Notes under the pieces: generated by a model | What the model was told of the DNA's origin: nothing | Seen by the model: the letters and a program-made list of their open reading frames with translations, nothing else | Databases searched by the model: none | Shown here: in pieces, positions 40,760-53,155 of the stretch | Position numbering within the stretch: the first letter of the stretch is position 1 | Layout of the letters: every line of letters starts with the position of its first letter | Source: Lingula anatina | Taxonomy: Eukaryota; Brachiopoda; Lingulata; Lingulida; Lingulidae | Length of the DNA: 64,000 bases | Reading direction: 5' to 3' | Assembly: GCF_001039355.2 (NCBI RefSeq) | Contig: NW_019775580.1 | Location: 164,060 to 228,059, forward strand | Position numbers and translations under genes: made by a program

Positions 40760-43100
40760 TGATCGATGTCACATACAATATTTATACGTACCTCTGACGT
40801 AGGGGAGATCGGGGATAGTTGAATCCCGTGGTAAGTTGGTCCCTCGTCAATTTATGAAAAAATATTTACGAGGTGAAAAAAAAAAATGATCACATAATCT
40901 TGTAATCGGCTTTAATGTGACAATATCCCGCAATGCCAAGAAAGTGTCGGTCATTTAAAAAGTTTTACTTTTTTGAGTCCATATAGTAAAGGTAATCGTA
41001 GAAAGACAATGGTGAGTTAACACATATCTATCTAAAATATGACTGGTGTAAATAGGCCTATATAGACTGTTGACAATGAAATAAAAAGCAAACGCTGTAG
41101 ATAAAAATTACAACACAGTTACAGCGGCCTCTTTCCGTCTCCATTCTTTCTTGGGACGCAGCTGAATTAAGGAAGGGGAGAAAAAAAGAAATAGAAGGCA
41201 AAGAAAAATCTTCATGCTAAGCAATTGGCAATTTGAAAATTTAAGAAATAGGCCTATCTTTGTACCGTTGGCAAAACAAAACACCACCACGTCACTGACG
41301 TCGACGTCAATCACTATGACGTTTAGTAACGGTTGTCTCTAAGGACAGCAGCAACCAACCACAACAACTGCCCAATGGAACGTATTTCACACCAAACGCA
41401 GCAATTTGCGCCTTTTTATATATCCCAGAGAGGTACGTGTTTATTTTAATACACATGTCAGCATGTATATGTAGACATCGTTTTCCGTTTCACAACTATT
41501 CGATTTTCCGTGCTATTTCTACCAATGGCTTTTTATTCTTATCTTTGAAACATGAAGGTCATCATTCGCCAGTCTATATAACTTGGAGTAGGGGCCTAAA
41601 GATAGTCCTATCCTGCTAGAGAGATTTTCTCACCAATGTATAACAAATAAGGCATCAGGACATACAGAACCAACTGTGATTGAGAAACTCAATAATCAAT
41701 AAATGGTTTAAGTAAGAGTTCCGTCAACAGCTCGATACAGATAGGCCCCTGTACTTTTTATTGTTCGTGAAGTCTTAAAAACAACAAACAGCCTACTGTT
41801 GGCACAGATTGAAATTCGTTTGATTCGAAAAACGAATATAGGGTCCCCTTCCTTTAGGTTAACAGCGACACTGATACCGTGATTATCAAACCTTTTTTTT
41901 GAAGTCGGAAAAAAAGCAATTGATTTTTTTTTCCAATTACAAAGTACTAATATTTGATTTCATTATGTAACGACAACTGCATAAGAGAGCCTTATTTAAA
42001 TTTGGCTACATTTTTTCATTTTCAGAGTGAAACTTTTACACTATATGGACTCAGTCCCATTTTAATTATCAGTCAAAGTAGATCGATCCAACTCCGAAGG
42101 GGCTTTCGTTGAATGCAATTACAATGATAATCTACGTCGGCCGATAGTTTCATATTAGAATAAACAGTTATGAGCGAGCATGGAAATTTTAGACATTTCA
42201 TTTTTCTTACTGATGTAGGGGTCGGGGTTGATTAGTTAGTAAAATAACAGAATATTTATTCTTATTATAAATAGCATTCATTTAAATGAATCGGTGCTAA
42301 ACTGCAAAACGCGTAAGGAGCTGAAAACGACTGGATCACGAGACTTTGCTGTTCAGCAGTCCTCAGCAGTCCTTTACAATGTAAAATATAGCAAGATCAC
42401 CGAGAAAAATTATTTTACTGTCAATTCGACGCTGTGGGATCTATTATTATTACGTTTTTATTGAGCATATTACCATTTCTTTAACGTAAATTTAGCCAAA
42501 AACTTCTGCTTACCGGTGTAGGCCTACTGCATAGTTTGAAGGTTCTAAGCCGTAAGAATCCCTATTACTTATCAAAGGCTGTTGTATGTCTACTTTTTTC
42601 ATTGACATAAAGGACGAATAGCTTGCGATGCGATATAGGCGTCCGTGTCAAAAGAAAGGCTGTCCAACTAAATAATTTAAACCAAATAAGCTGGTAATGG
42701 CCATGGCCGGGTTTATTATAGGCCTACAGATATATATAGTGCACAGTTGCATGGCACAACCAAGAATGACAAATGAAACAAGCAAAGAGATGTAGAGGTG
42801 TAGCTGCACGATTAGGGCCATACCAGCAAATTCAAAGTTCCCTTTGTACAGTCAGTAGGTTTTCTCTACTTCTATGATAACAGTCAGGCCCATCTTCAGC
42901 ATCTTCGAAGTAAAGCTTCTCAGCCAGAAGGCACGCAGAAATACAAGTGTGCCTTTCAGCTCACCTAACGCAATGAAAATAGTATCCGACAGCGTGGTCT
43001 GCTTTCCGTCATATTCACAAGTTCGGTGTTTTTGGCTGTTTTCATTTTTATGCTGTATTCTAATAGAGTCTCAGCAGAGGGTGTAGGCCTACATTTTTAA
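40760..43100. other. Intergenic DNA with possible promoter words
   Basis: No coding gene recognised. Around 41290-41425 there are CRE-like words (TGACGTCGACGTCAAT), a CCAAT word and a TATATAT word, which could mark a promoter. No exon with recognisable protein similarity follows. TAGGCCTA-type words are again frequent. Confidence 0.35.
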
Positions 43101-43119
43101 AGGTCATGGCGTTATATGT

Positions 43120-43246
43120 TATACGTCACGACGTGATGTTGACATATGACGTATCTGCTGTGTATGTTGTCTACGTTTCCATGGAGAGCGGCAACCGCAT
43201 CCTCACTACCAGCAGTCACATTGCAGCTTGGTGAACCGCGGAAATA
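43120..43246 (+). promoter_or_regulatory. Promoter-like region with X-box-like site
   Basis: CpG-rich compared with its surroundings. It contains CRE-like words (ACGTCACGACGTGATG, ATGACGTA) and GTTTCCATGGAGAGCGGCAAC (about 43175-43195). The last resembles an RFX X-box, although the half-site spacing is longer than standard. It lies directly before the candidate first exon at 43247. RFX sites are typical of ciliary genes, so the link is inference. Confidence 0.35.
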
Positions 43247-43276
43247 TGGATTTCAAAGAAAGGCAGAAAAAAACAG
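43247..43276 (+). CDS. Candidate first coding exon of an unrecognised gene
   Basis: An ATG follows the promoter-like region and opens ten codons (MDFKEGRKKQ) ending exactly at a GTACAT donor, in phase 0. I do not recognise the protein. Its interest is the position immediately upstream of the tandem array, in whose units an exon-like block begins at an AG acceptor in the matching phase. No complete transcript can be built from this window, and the exon may be chance. Confidence 0.25.
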
Positions 43277-43289
43277 GTACATCTGTGCA

Positions 43290-43337
43290 AAATAATAATA
43301 ATAATAATAATAATAACAATAATAATAATAATAATAA
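43290..43337. repeat. (AAT)n microsatellite
   Basis: About sixteen AAT units with one interruption, between the candidate exon and the tandem array. Confidence 0.95.
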
Positions 43338-45039
43338 AAGTTCAATATTTTAGATTCCACCTTTTTTCTCGAAAGAATACAGCAACGAAAACCAGAGGAA
43401 AAAACTAGCGAATATTTTGGCTTGATCCAGTTTAAACATTCTTTGCTTTATTTGCATTGGACAGTGTTTTTTAGTGAAATATATCTGTTTCAGCATTACC
43501 TGAATTTTCAATCTCTTTGGATATTGTGGTACAGTATGTGGTAAGACAAGGACAAATCTCACATGGAGGGATATATGGCACAAATGCCAATTTAATATTG
43601 ATGTTGGTAGATGATTTTCTTTTTCAGACAACAATTAAGGAATAAAAATTATGGAAAAAAGTTGAGTTAGATTGGATGAAAAGGCATATTGTAATGGAGA
43701 AAAAAGAAGAGACTTTATGGCAGAGTGTAAGCATTTTTCAATTCCTGAGATATTTAGATTTGATTTTCCCAATGGTATTTTCAGGTTATTGTCTTTTCTT
43801 TAATTGTAAATAGTATGTTTGCTTATCAAAGGAATATTAGCCAATGTGTTTTAACGCACGTTCTGTGGGTGCTGGGACACCACCCGCAAGATATTTTGGT
43901 TTGATCCAGTTTAAACATTCTTTGCTTTATTTGCATTGGACAGTGTTTCTTTGTGAAATATATCTGTTTCAGCATTACCTGTATTTTCAATCTCTTTGGA
44001 TATTGTGGTATGTGGTAAGTCAAAGACAAATCTCACATGGGGGGATATATGGCACAAATGTCAATTTAATATTGATGTTGGAAGATAATTTTCTTTTTCA
44101 GACACCAACCCAGATGAAAAAGGTTAAATTAGTTTGGAGAAAAACATATGTTGTAATGGAGAAAAAAAATAGACATTATGGAAGATTGTAAGTATCTTTT
44201 GATTCCTGAGAAATTTAGATTAGATTTTCCCAATGGTATTTTCAAGTTATTGTCTTTTCTTTAATTGTAAAAAGTATGTTTCCTTATCAAAGGAATATTA
44301 GCCAGTGTGTTTTAAAGCACGGTCTGTGGGTGCTGGGACACCACCCGCTGGGTATTTTGGCTTGATCCAGTTTAAACATTCTTTGCTTTATTTGCATTGG
44401 ACAGTGTTTTTTTGTGAAATATATATATATGTTTCAGCATTACCTGTATTTTCAATCTCTTTGGATATTGTGGTATGTGGTAAGTCAAAGACAAATCTCA
44501 CATGGAGGGATATATGGTACAAATGTGAACCTTAATATTGATGTTAGTAGATAATTTTCTTTTTCAGACACTAACCCAGATGGAAAAAGTGGAATTAGTT
44601 TGGAGAAAAAGGTATGTTGTAATGGAGAAAAAAAAAACAGACATTATGGAAGAGTGTAAGTATTTTTCGGTTCCTAAGAAATTTAGATCTAGTTTTCCCA
44701 ATAGTATTTTCAGGTTATTGTTTTTTTTTAATTGTAAATAGTATGTTTGCTTATCAAAGAAATATTAGCCAATGTGTTTTAAAACACGGTGTGTGGGTGC
44801 TGGGACACCACCCGCTGGATATTTTGGCTTGATCCAGTTTAAACATTCTTTGCTTTATTTGCATTGGTCAGTGTTTCTTTGTGAAATATATATATATATA
44901 TATGTTTCAGCATTACCTGTATTTTCAATCTCTTTGGATATTGTGGTATGTGGTAAGACAAGGGCAAATCTCACATGGAGGGATATATGGCACAAATGCC
45001 AATTTAATATTGATGTTGGTAGATAATTTTCTTTTTCAG

Positions 45040-45126
45040 ACAACAAGGAAGATGGAAAAAGTTGAGTTAGATTGGACGAAAAGGTATGATGTAATGGAGA
45101 AAAACGAAGAGACATTATGGAAGAGT
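45040..45126 (+). other. Exon-like block in array unit 4 (87 nt, open)
   Basis: Bounded by TTCTTTTTCAG on the left and GTAAGTATTT on the right. It is exactly 29 codons, open in phase 0, starting TTRKMEKVELDW and ending NEETLWKS. Unit 6 has an equivalent open 87-nt block at 45966-46052. Unit 3 (from 44568) is one base longer, unit 2 one base shorter, unit 7 has an extra base, and units 1 and 8 have stops. This could be a multiplied exon, now partly decayed, or a decayed intronic repeat with chance splice sites. Confidence 0.3.
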
Positions 45127-45965
45127 GTAAGTATTTTTCGATTCCTAAGAAATTTAGATCTGGTTTTCCCAATAGTATTTTCAGGTTATTGTCTTTTCTG
45201 TAATTGCAAATAGTATGTTTGCTTATCAAAGAAATATTAGCCAATGTCTTTTAAAGCACGGTGTGTGGGTGCTGGAACACCACCCGCTGGATATTTTGGC
45301 TTGATCCAGTTTAAACATTCTTTGCTTTATTTGCATTGGACAGTGTTTCTTTGTGAAATATATCTGTTTCAGCATTACCTGTATTTTCAATCTCTTTGGA
45401 TATTGTGGTATGTGTTAAGACAAGTTCAAATCTCACATGGAGGGATATATGGCACAAATGTGAACCTTAATATTGATGTTGGTAGATAATTTTCTTTTTC
45501 AGACACCAACCCAGATGAAAAAGGTTAAATTAGTTTGGAGAAAAACATATGTTGTAATGGAGAAAATAAAATAGACATAATGGAAGATTGTAAGTATCTT
45601 TTGATTCCTGAGAAATTTATTTTTGATTTTCCCAATGGTATTTTCAGGTTATTGTCTTTTCTTTAATTGTAAAAAGTATGTTTGCTTATCAAAGGAGTAT
45701 TAGCCAGTGTGTTTTAAAGCACGGTCTGTGGGTGCTGGGACACCACCCGCTGGATATTTTGGCTTGATCCAGTTTAAACATTCTTTGCTTTATTTGCATT
45801 GGACAGTGTTTCTTTGTGAAATATATCTGTTTCAGCATTACCTATATTTTCAATCTCTTTGGATATTGTGGTATGCAGTAAGACAAGGGCAAATCTCACA
45901 TGGAGGGATATATGGCACAAATGTGAACCTTAATATTGATGTTGGTAGATAATTTTCTTTTTCAG

Positions 45966-46052
45966 ACAACAAGGAAGATGGAAAAAGTTGAGTTAGATTG
46001 GACTAAAAGGTATGATGTAATGGAGAAAAAAGAAGAGACTTTATTGCAGAGT
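45966..46052 (+). other. Exon-like block in array unit 6 (87 nt, open)
   Basis: Same structure as the block at 45040-45126: AG acceptor, 29 open codons in phase 0, then GTAAGCATT. It differs from unit 4 at a few positions, including the end (ETLLQS instead of ETLWKS). Confidence 0.3.
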
Positions 46053-46990
46053 GTAAGCATTTTTCAATTCCTGAGATATTTAGATTTGATTTTCCCAATA
46101 GTATTTTCAGGTTATTGTCTTTTCTTTAATTGCAAATAGTATGTTTGCTTATCAAAGGAATCTTAGCCAATGTGTTTTAAAGCACGGTGTGTGGGTGCTG
46201 GGACACCACCCGCTGGATATTTTGGCTTTATCCAGTTTAAACATTCTTTGCTTTATTTGCATTGGACAGTGTTTCTTTGTGAAATAAATCTGTTTCAGCA
46301 TTACCTGTATTTTCAATCTCTTTGGATATTGTGGTATGTGTTAAGACAAGTTCAAATCTCACATGGAGGGATATATGGCACAAATGTGAACCTTAATATT
46401 GATGTTGGTAGATAATTTTCTTTTTCAGACAACAAGGAAGATGGAAAAAAGTTGAGTTAGATTGGATGAAAAGGTATGTCGTAATGGAGAAAAAAGAAAA
46501 GACATTATGGAAGATTGTAAGTATTTTTTATTGCTGAGAAATTTATTTTTGATTTTCCCAATGGGATTTTCAGGTTATTGTCTTTTCTTTAATTGTAAAT
46601 AGTATGTTTGCTTATCAAAGAAATATTAGCCAATGTCTTTTAAAGCACGGTGTGTGGGTGCTGGGACACCACCCGCTGGATATTTTGGCTTGATCCAGTT
46701 TAAACATTCTTTGCTTTATTTGCATTGGACAGTGTAAATTTCTTTGTGAAATATATATATGTTTCAACATTATCTGTATTTTCAATCTCTTTGGATATTG
46801 TGGTACAGTATGTGGTAAGACAAGGACAAATCTCACATGGAGGGATATATGGCACAAATGTCAATTTAATATTGATGTTGGTTGATAATTTTCTTCTTCA
46901 GACAGTGGCCTAGATGGAACCAAATTTAATTAGATTTGAAACGAAGGTACTATGTTGTCATAGAGAAAAAAATTACATTTTGAAGTAAGT

Positions 46991-47836
46991 ATATTTGATT
47001 GTTGACAAATGTTGTTTTACAAATAAGAATGTTATTTTTTTCCTCATGTAAGTGTTGACAAGATGTCAGTGTTACATTATTGAGTTACCTACATGTATTC
47101 CCATTTTTTCTGGTATGTCCATCACAAATGAAGGCACACAAAAGGGCAATTAAAAAACTGGATTACAGGAGACTTGGAGTAGGTCTTTGACTGTCTGGCA
47201 TGCTGGGTTGTGGTAGAAGCTAGGAAATAGCTAGCTGTCAGTCAAGACTCTTTGCTTACTGTCATCATTTTTGAAAGACAGGATAACAAGGCCAAAATCA
47301 AAGGTGAGAATGTTTGCCTGAACATTACCTTATGTGTCAGTAATCATCATGTTGTTATTTCTTGCATTTATATTCCCAGTGCATGCTTTGAATAAACTTC
47401 CTATAATCCAAGATACAAGACCATCTCAACTTGCATATGATTTGAACATCATGCAAAAACACTAAATATATATAGAAACCAGCCTTACTAGTACCGGTAC
47501 ATCCATGGGTGCTTAAAGATTTTGAGCTATGGTGCTTGCTATGGATGATAAAAAAGCTTGTTAACACCAGAAAACAGATATGCATGCATCCTTTTCAAAA
47601 TAATAATAATAAGAAGAAGAAGTAATAAATAAATAAACAAGCTCACCCTCACAGCTAGTAGTCTGCTACAATATTAATTGTGTATAAATAGTATATAAAT
47701 TTAACCAGGTATAGGTACTATATGTACCCTTGATTTTTACAAGCATGGGAGGTTCGTAAAGGCTGAATAATGAAATCATAAAAAAATTGACAAACTGGGA
47801 GGGGTGGCCAGCAGATGGTACATTGTAAAAGCAGCA

Positions 47837-47868
<32 letters not shown>

Positions 47869-49723
47869 AAATCCAAGACAGACCAACACCCACAACCTTA
47901 CTTTAGAGGCAGTAACAGCAATTGAATTTTGAAGACTGAAAATAGCTTTTTTATTTACATGCATTACACTTCAAAACTTTCCTGTATCAGGCCTCTAGGA
48001 GTGAAATTGTACGTGCAAAGCAAAATACATGTAAATCATAGCCCCATAAAAGAAACGGGCTCCCAAGGCTGCTGGTGGTGTGAAAAAATTTCCGTACGGA
48101 CACAGTTACCAGCTATTCTGAGTACCATACCTACACCCCTGTCCTCCAAAATGCTATAAAATATATCTATCAGACGAGAGCTTTTTCCAAAGCATCACAG
48201 AATTCTGAGATTTTAAATTCAATTTTCAAGAGACCTCCGTTGATTAAGTGTTTTATCTGCAAAAAGTTGTTGAGATGTTTATGATACACAGGCTTAGGTC
48301 TGAGATATACCAGTGTATTTGTGATAATAAGAAGAGCATTATTTTGTTGGGAATTCTTTAGAATTAAACAGAATGAAAATTCCCACTTTCATTGTGATAG
48401 AGGTGACCGTTCACAGCCATTTAAGTTTACATGAGCAAATATCATACTTTGGTCTTCAAATGACAATTTTCCGTTTTTGAGTATTTGGCTCAATCCATTC
48501 TAAGATAATTGTAAAGATATGTCTTTCCTCCGCTGAGAGATTGCTTAATTTCTATATCAGACCTTATCTTTACTGCACTTTTATTAGTTATTGCAAATCG
48601 TAAGTCCAACTTGTTTTTCTAGTATGTTTATTTTTGTGTATGATCTCATAATTAAAAGATTTTATTAAATCAATTTGTATTCTTTGTTGAAATAAGTGAG
48701 GTTAAAGTGTTTTAAACAAGGTCTATCCAATTCATACTGTATTACAGTTTTCAATCATAATTTCGGATTTATTTTGTCAATGGTATCAGTGCTCAGGCTA
48801 TGCAAACCATTTTCACAAAAAATGAACAAATGTGGTTGCCACCCTCATGAATTTATTAAAACTTTATATGTATTTTTTGCTGATGTGAAAATGATGTTCC
48901 TTTGTGAGAAAATAACTTTTAAAACTGTATCAAGCGGTTTATTGCTGTTCGCAAGCCTGGGGCACAAGCCTGGGGCACCTGTAAGGCACAGAGATACTTG
49001 TCGTTATTGTTACCTAGATGGAGGGTGTTTTGTAACTGAAAACAACACGTGGCAACATTCAGGCTTTTCGTTGCAATCAAGCCACACATAATAATAGAAG
49101 ATGCATTAAAAGGCAATGAAAAGTCAATGTCCATTAAAAGTCAACGGGGCTACAGGAATTGGGGATTCTCCTCAGTTTTGAGAATTAAGACATGATCATA
49201 TCAATTTTTTATTTCTAAACTGAATTATATTTTGTACTCTGTGTACTACAGGGTATTGCCTTACAAACAAAAAAAGCATGTACACTTGTAATCTGATTAA
49301 GTCTACCATTAAATTGAGTGCACTATATTATCAAATTCCACAAAAATACTAATTCTCAACATCTCAACAGGGTTACAGTATCTAATAGAAGCTTAATTAA
49401 AAAAATTCATATTTTTATCTTAAATATTTGAACCAACTTACTGGTATGCTAGGTGCCAGCACACGCACATCAGATCAGTGGTCTAACGCGAGCAAAAAAG
49501 ATGTTACAGATATACCTATAGAAATATGTTTCAATTTTTTTAGTAGGGGCCTTGCATACCAGATTTGGTACGAGTGCACATGTAAGCTCATCTGTAAGCC
49601 AGCAATGAAACATATTTATAGAGGAAGATAAACAAATTAATCTTTTATCCTGGTGAAAAATACATGATCAAAGTAACATAAGCATGTTAAAAAACATAAG
49701 CATGTTAAAAAACATCTCATCTT
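46991..49723. other. Region between the tandem array and the reeler gene
   Basis: No gene confirmed. One small segment near 47123-47178 (after ATGAAG, before GTAGGT) is open and exon-sized, but has no recognised similarity. Contains an A/AAAAG-rich run at about 47836-47870, a short tandem copy of AAGCCTGGGGCAC near 48952-48978, and a tandem copy of CATAAGCATGTTAAAAAA near 49676-49710. The 3' UTR of the reverse-strand reeler gene should start at its right end. Confidence 0.4.
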
Positions 49724-51221
49724 TTACAGCATTCTTTTCAGTAATGTGCAGAGAGTTGCAAGTACAAAAACATCGCCGTAAATAACCCTGGTGCTGCTGG
49801 CGCCATTTTTACCATTGTCTGTGATCGGTTCTGCAGTTGGATCCTGTACAGTGGCGGACATGACATTGACCCAGAAAGTAACCTTGTTTTTCACAAATGT
49901 TGCCCTGAAAAAAAACAAGGTCGTGAAAATGATTCCTCGTTTAATCATTTTGAAGATCAGAAATAATGTACACGTTTGGTCAATTTATATGCCTACTGTA
50001 CTTTTGGTGATTTATAAAACAAGGGACCACACATTGTACTAGTGGGCACACAAACAAAATATGATTAAACAAATAGATTACTAAAACTTATATATCCATT
50101 CCACAAAAAAAGAGTTTACTGAGATCTGATGGTTTTTTTTTTCACGAGACGTAGTTAAATAATATACGTACCAGTTGGTGAGTTATCTGGTGGTCTGCAT
50201 ATATAACTTCTACATGTAGTACATGAGCACACGTGCCTAGCATTTTAGTTAATCTTTATTATCATAACTCACCGGAATTTCACGTGTCCTTGAGCCTGGG
50301 GTGGTGCTGTCCATTGGACGACCTTGGTAACGTAATGCTTTTCAACATTGTGGGTCACAGCACTCTGTAATAATAATTATAAGGATAATGCCTTAACAGA
50401 ATGGCCAAGAGTGTACTGTCTTGTTTTTTTATCATGGTTTTATCTCTATCAAGTACTTCTTACAGAATCTCATTGACAGTGGAAAGTTTAGACCATCATT
50501 TTGATCTGACATGCCTAATCAATCCTATAAAAACGTCATCAAGGTCTTCAAAACATTCCTATGGAGTGAACGTGTTGGCCAGGGTCAAGGAGACTAAAGT
50601 GTGGAAAAAAGCTCAGCTTAGATTTGTAAAGATATTGTCACGGCAGGTGACCTGTTCTATATTGAATAGCCCCGGAACGAAAACAAACATTTTCCCCTTT
50701 CTTCGTAAGGATATGCATGTTTATGCATGTCAGGTACACATAGGCCTACATGGAGAAGCCCAATGACCCGGGTAGTAATTGTAATTCTGCATATTGACTT
50801 GTGTGCCTGATTGCCCGAATGCAATATTGACATGTGGGGATCGAGTTACCTGAAAGAAGTTAACAGCAGGACAGACACACCCTTTTCTTTGCCACTGACT
50901 CACTAAATCCTTTCACGTCGTGTGAATGGCCAAAAAAAAAGGGGTCAATTACGAAAAGGTGCAAAAAGGTTATAGCAGAATTCTCTATATATTTTCTGTG
51001 TAATAGGTGCACAGGTTAACCACAAAAAGGCACAAAAAGGTTATACATTGTAGCAACGTTATATATATATATATTCTTTGGAAAGAGTTGAACCTTAACG
51101 AAACAAAGTAAATGTAGGCCTTTAAGAGACTCTTACAGCCTACAGTACAGATTTAAATTTGGAAAATTTAAGGAATATAACTTGACTTCAAATAGAAGTT
51201 TTTATTTTGACTTCAAATAGA

Positions 51222-51256
<35 letters not shown>

Positions 51257-52489
51257 ACGGATAATAATACATGTAACAACAACAATGCCTCGCCTGAACT
51301 TCGTATCTTGTCTGTAATACAAAATTTTCGATAAATAATACAAAGAGTAAAATACATGTAGGCCTATACATCACATTTGTTTGTAGTAGGCTACTTCGTG
51401 TGGATTGAATTTAACTTGTCCTTCAGAAAAATATGTTTTATATGGCATATTTCCTGCTGAATCCCTATCCACCTCCAAAGGCCTAATTGTTTATGCTCAA
51501 TGCTACAGCATGCTATCTTTTCTAATTTAAACTGAATTAAACACTCCGGGTGAGCTCCTGCCAAGGTAATGAAATTTGATTGCTGTTATCAGAGTGAATA
51601 GCCTATATGCACCAACGTTTTGGTCAGATTTATAAATGTCTCTATGCTGTCATTTTACTACGTCTTTATCACAATACATGTATGTGCATCACAGCTTGAA
51701 ACTGAGTCATTAGATTTTTTGCAAAATGCGTAAGTTGGATGTATTTTCTTGGTATATATTCGTTGATTGACTTTTTAAAACTTAATGCGGCATGATTAGC
51801 ATCAGCTTCATATTCTAAGGCAATTTTATTACTATCAAACTTGCAAAGTGCTAGATATGGGTGCTTAAACATCGCTGGTCAAGGTAGTGAGTTTTGGGGT
51901 AGGTTTTTATAAAATGTTAGGGTAAATTCACTAGAGGATTGTGGAGAAAAGCGAAATTTAGAAACATATTTAATGTCAAGTGGTTGTTTTGAATATGGCT
52001 GTGATTAATATATTTTTACAGGTCATCCGTTTTGACATTTTTGAACTTAAAGAGTCCTCACTGTACCAAATAATAAAAAGAAACACAAGATACTTGAATT
52101 GCTGAATAAAACATCTTCATTTCCTACATACAATATATAAAAATAGTCTTCAGCTAATAGCTTCTCGGTGCGCAATCGTACACTGAATTTAGGTGAAATC
52201 TGCCTGATTCTATCATTAAGGAACAGCAAGATGCACAAAGTGCAGTCTGACATGCAAGTTAAAGATATTATTATGTATTTCGAACGTTAACTACAGCAAC
52301 AAAGAATAGTATTAAAAGAAACTGAGAGGATAAAAATCTCGTATACTGTCACATTAGTATGCTGATTTCTCTAGAAAGTATTGTGGAAAGAAATGTGGCA
52401 TATCTTACAAACTACATGTACACTCACAAGGCATTAATTTGCGTTCACATGAACTTCTGTTTTCGCTGGATATTGGCATCAGAGCGTGT

Positions 52490-52529
<40 letters not shown>

Positions 52530-53110
52530 AAAGGCCCGGATCAAATTTAGTCCTATGCATAAAAAGCCCAGACCCTATGTTTATTACGCCCTGGCTGGGC
52601 CCATTCTTTATGGTGTCTTTGCATTGCTAACAGCATAATGGGCAAGTTAAATGACCAAGTTAATTGGCCAAGCTGCCGGTTTGTTTGTATGGCATGTGCA
52701 GGGGATGTCTTAGATCAATTAAGGCACATATTACGATACTTTCAGGTGTGGCAAATGAGATATACTCGTATTTCATTACCTGTGATTTGTGAAATACATC
52801 AGAGGATGATACTTTTAAAGATGTTTATGTTTAAAGAAAAGACATGTAGATTGATTTAGTAACATTTACGAAAGAAGTGTTAAATTAAAGGTGGGCTTCA
52901 TTTGTGCCTTGATCTAAGACATATCCTGCACATGTCATACAAACAAACTGGCAGCTTGGCCAATTAACTTGGTCAATTAACTTGGTCATTTAACTTGCCC
53001 ATTATGCTGTTAACAATGCAAAGACACCATAAAGCATGGGCCCAGCCAGGGCGTAATAAACATAGGGTCTGGGCTTTTTATGCATGGGACTAGATTTGGT
53101 CCGGGCCTTT

Positions 53111-53155
<45 letters not shown>

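Larger units (their letters stand above)
43411..46990 (+). repeat. Tandem array of eight ~465-bp units
   Basis: The word ATATTTTGG, followed by CTTGATCCAGTTTAAACATT with minor variation, recurs at about 43412, 43891, 44352, 44819, 45291, 45754, 46217 and 46680. Spacings are 479, 461, 467, 472, 463, 463 and 463 bp. The first unit lacks the usual leading segment and the last diverges after about 46920. Units 2, 3 and 5 share one internal variant (ACACCAACCCAGATG or ACACTAACCCAGATG). Units 4, 6 and 7 share another (ACAACAAGGAAGATG), and unit 1 is closer to the second. Each unit has a T-rich AG acceptor-like site and most have a GTAAGT-like donor. Frames of about 81 codons recur because the units are nearly identical and have no known similarity. 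Confidence 0.92.

Noticed and set aside
43844-46415. Recurrent 81-codon frames in the tandem array (starting MCFKARSVGAG or similar)
   Set aside because: They recur only because the units are near-identical. They run across the acceptor-like site region, show no known similarity, and several units break the frame.
43411-46990. CRISPR-like regular repeats
   Set aside because: The whole unit is repeated, with no alternation of short identical repeats and unique spacers, and the sequence is eukaryotic.
48696-49091. 131-codon + strand frame
   Set aside because: Low-complexity-like composition, includes a local tandem copy (AAGCCTGGGGCAC), no family similarity and no supporting splice sites.
50401-50766. 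121-codon + strand frame with a signal-peptide-like start, inside reeler intron 2
   Set aside because: No recognisable similarity, lies opposite to and inside the intron of a well-supported gene, and no promoter or splice context was seen. Chance frames of this size are possible.
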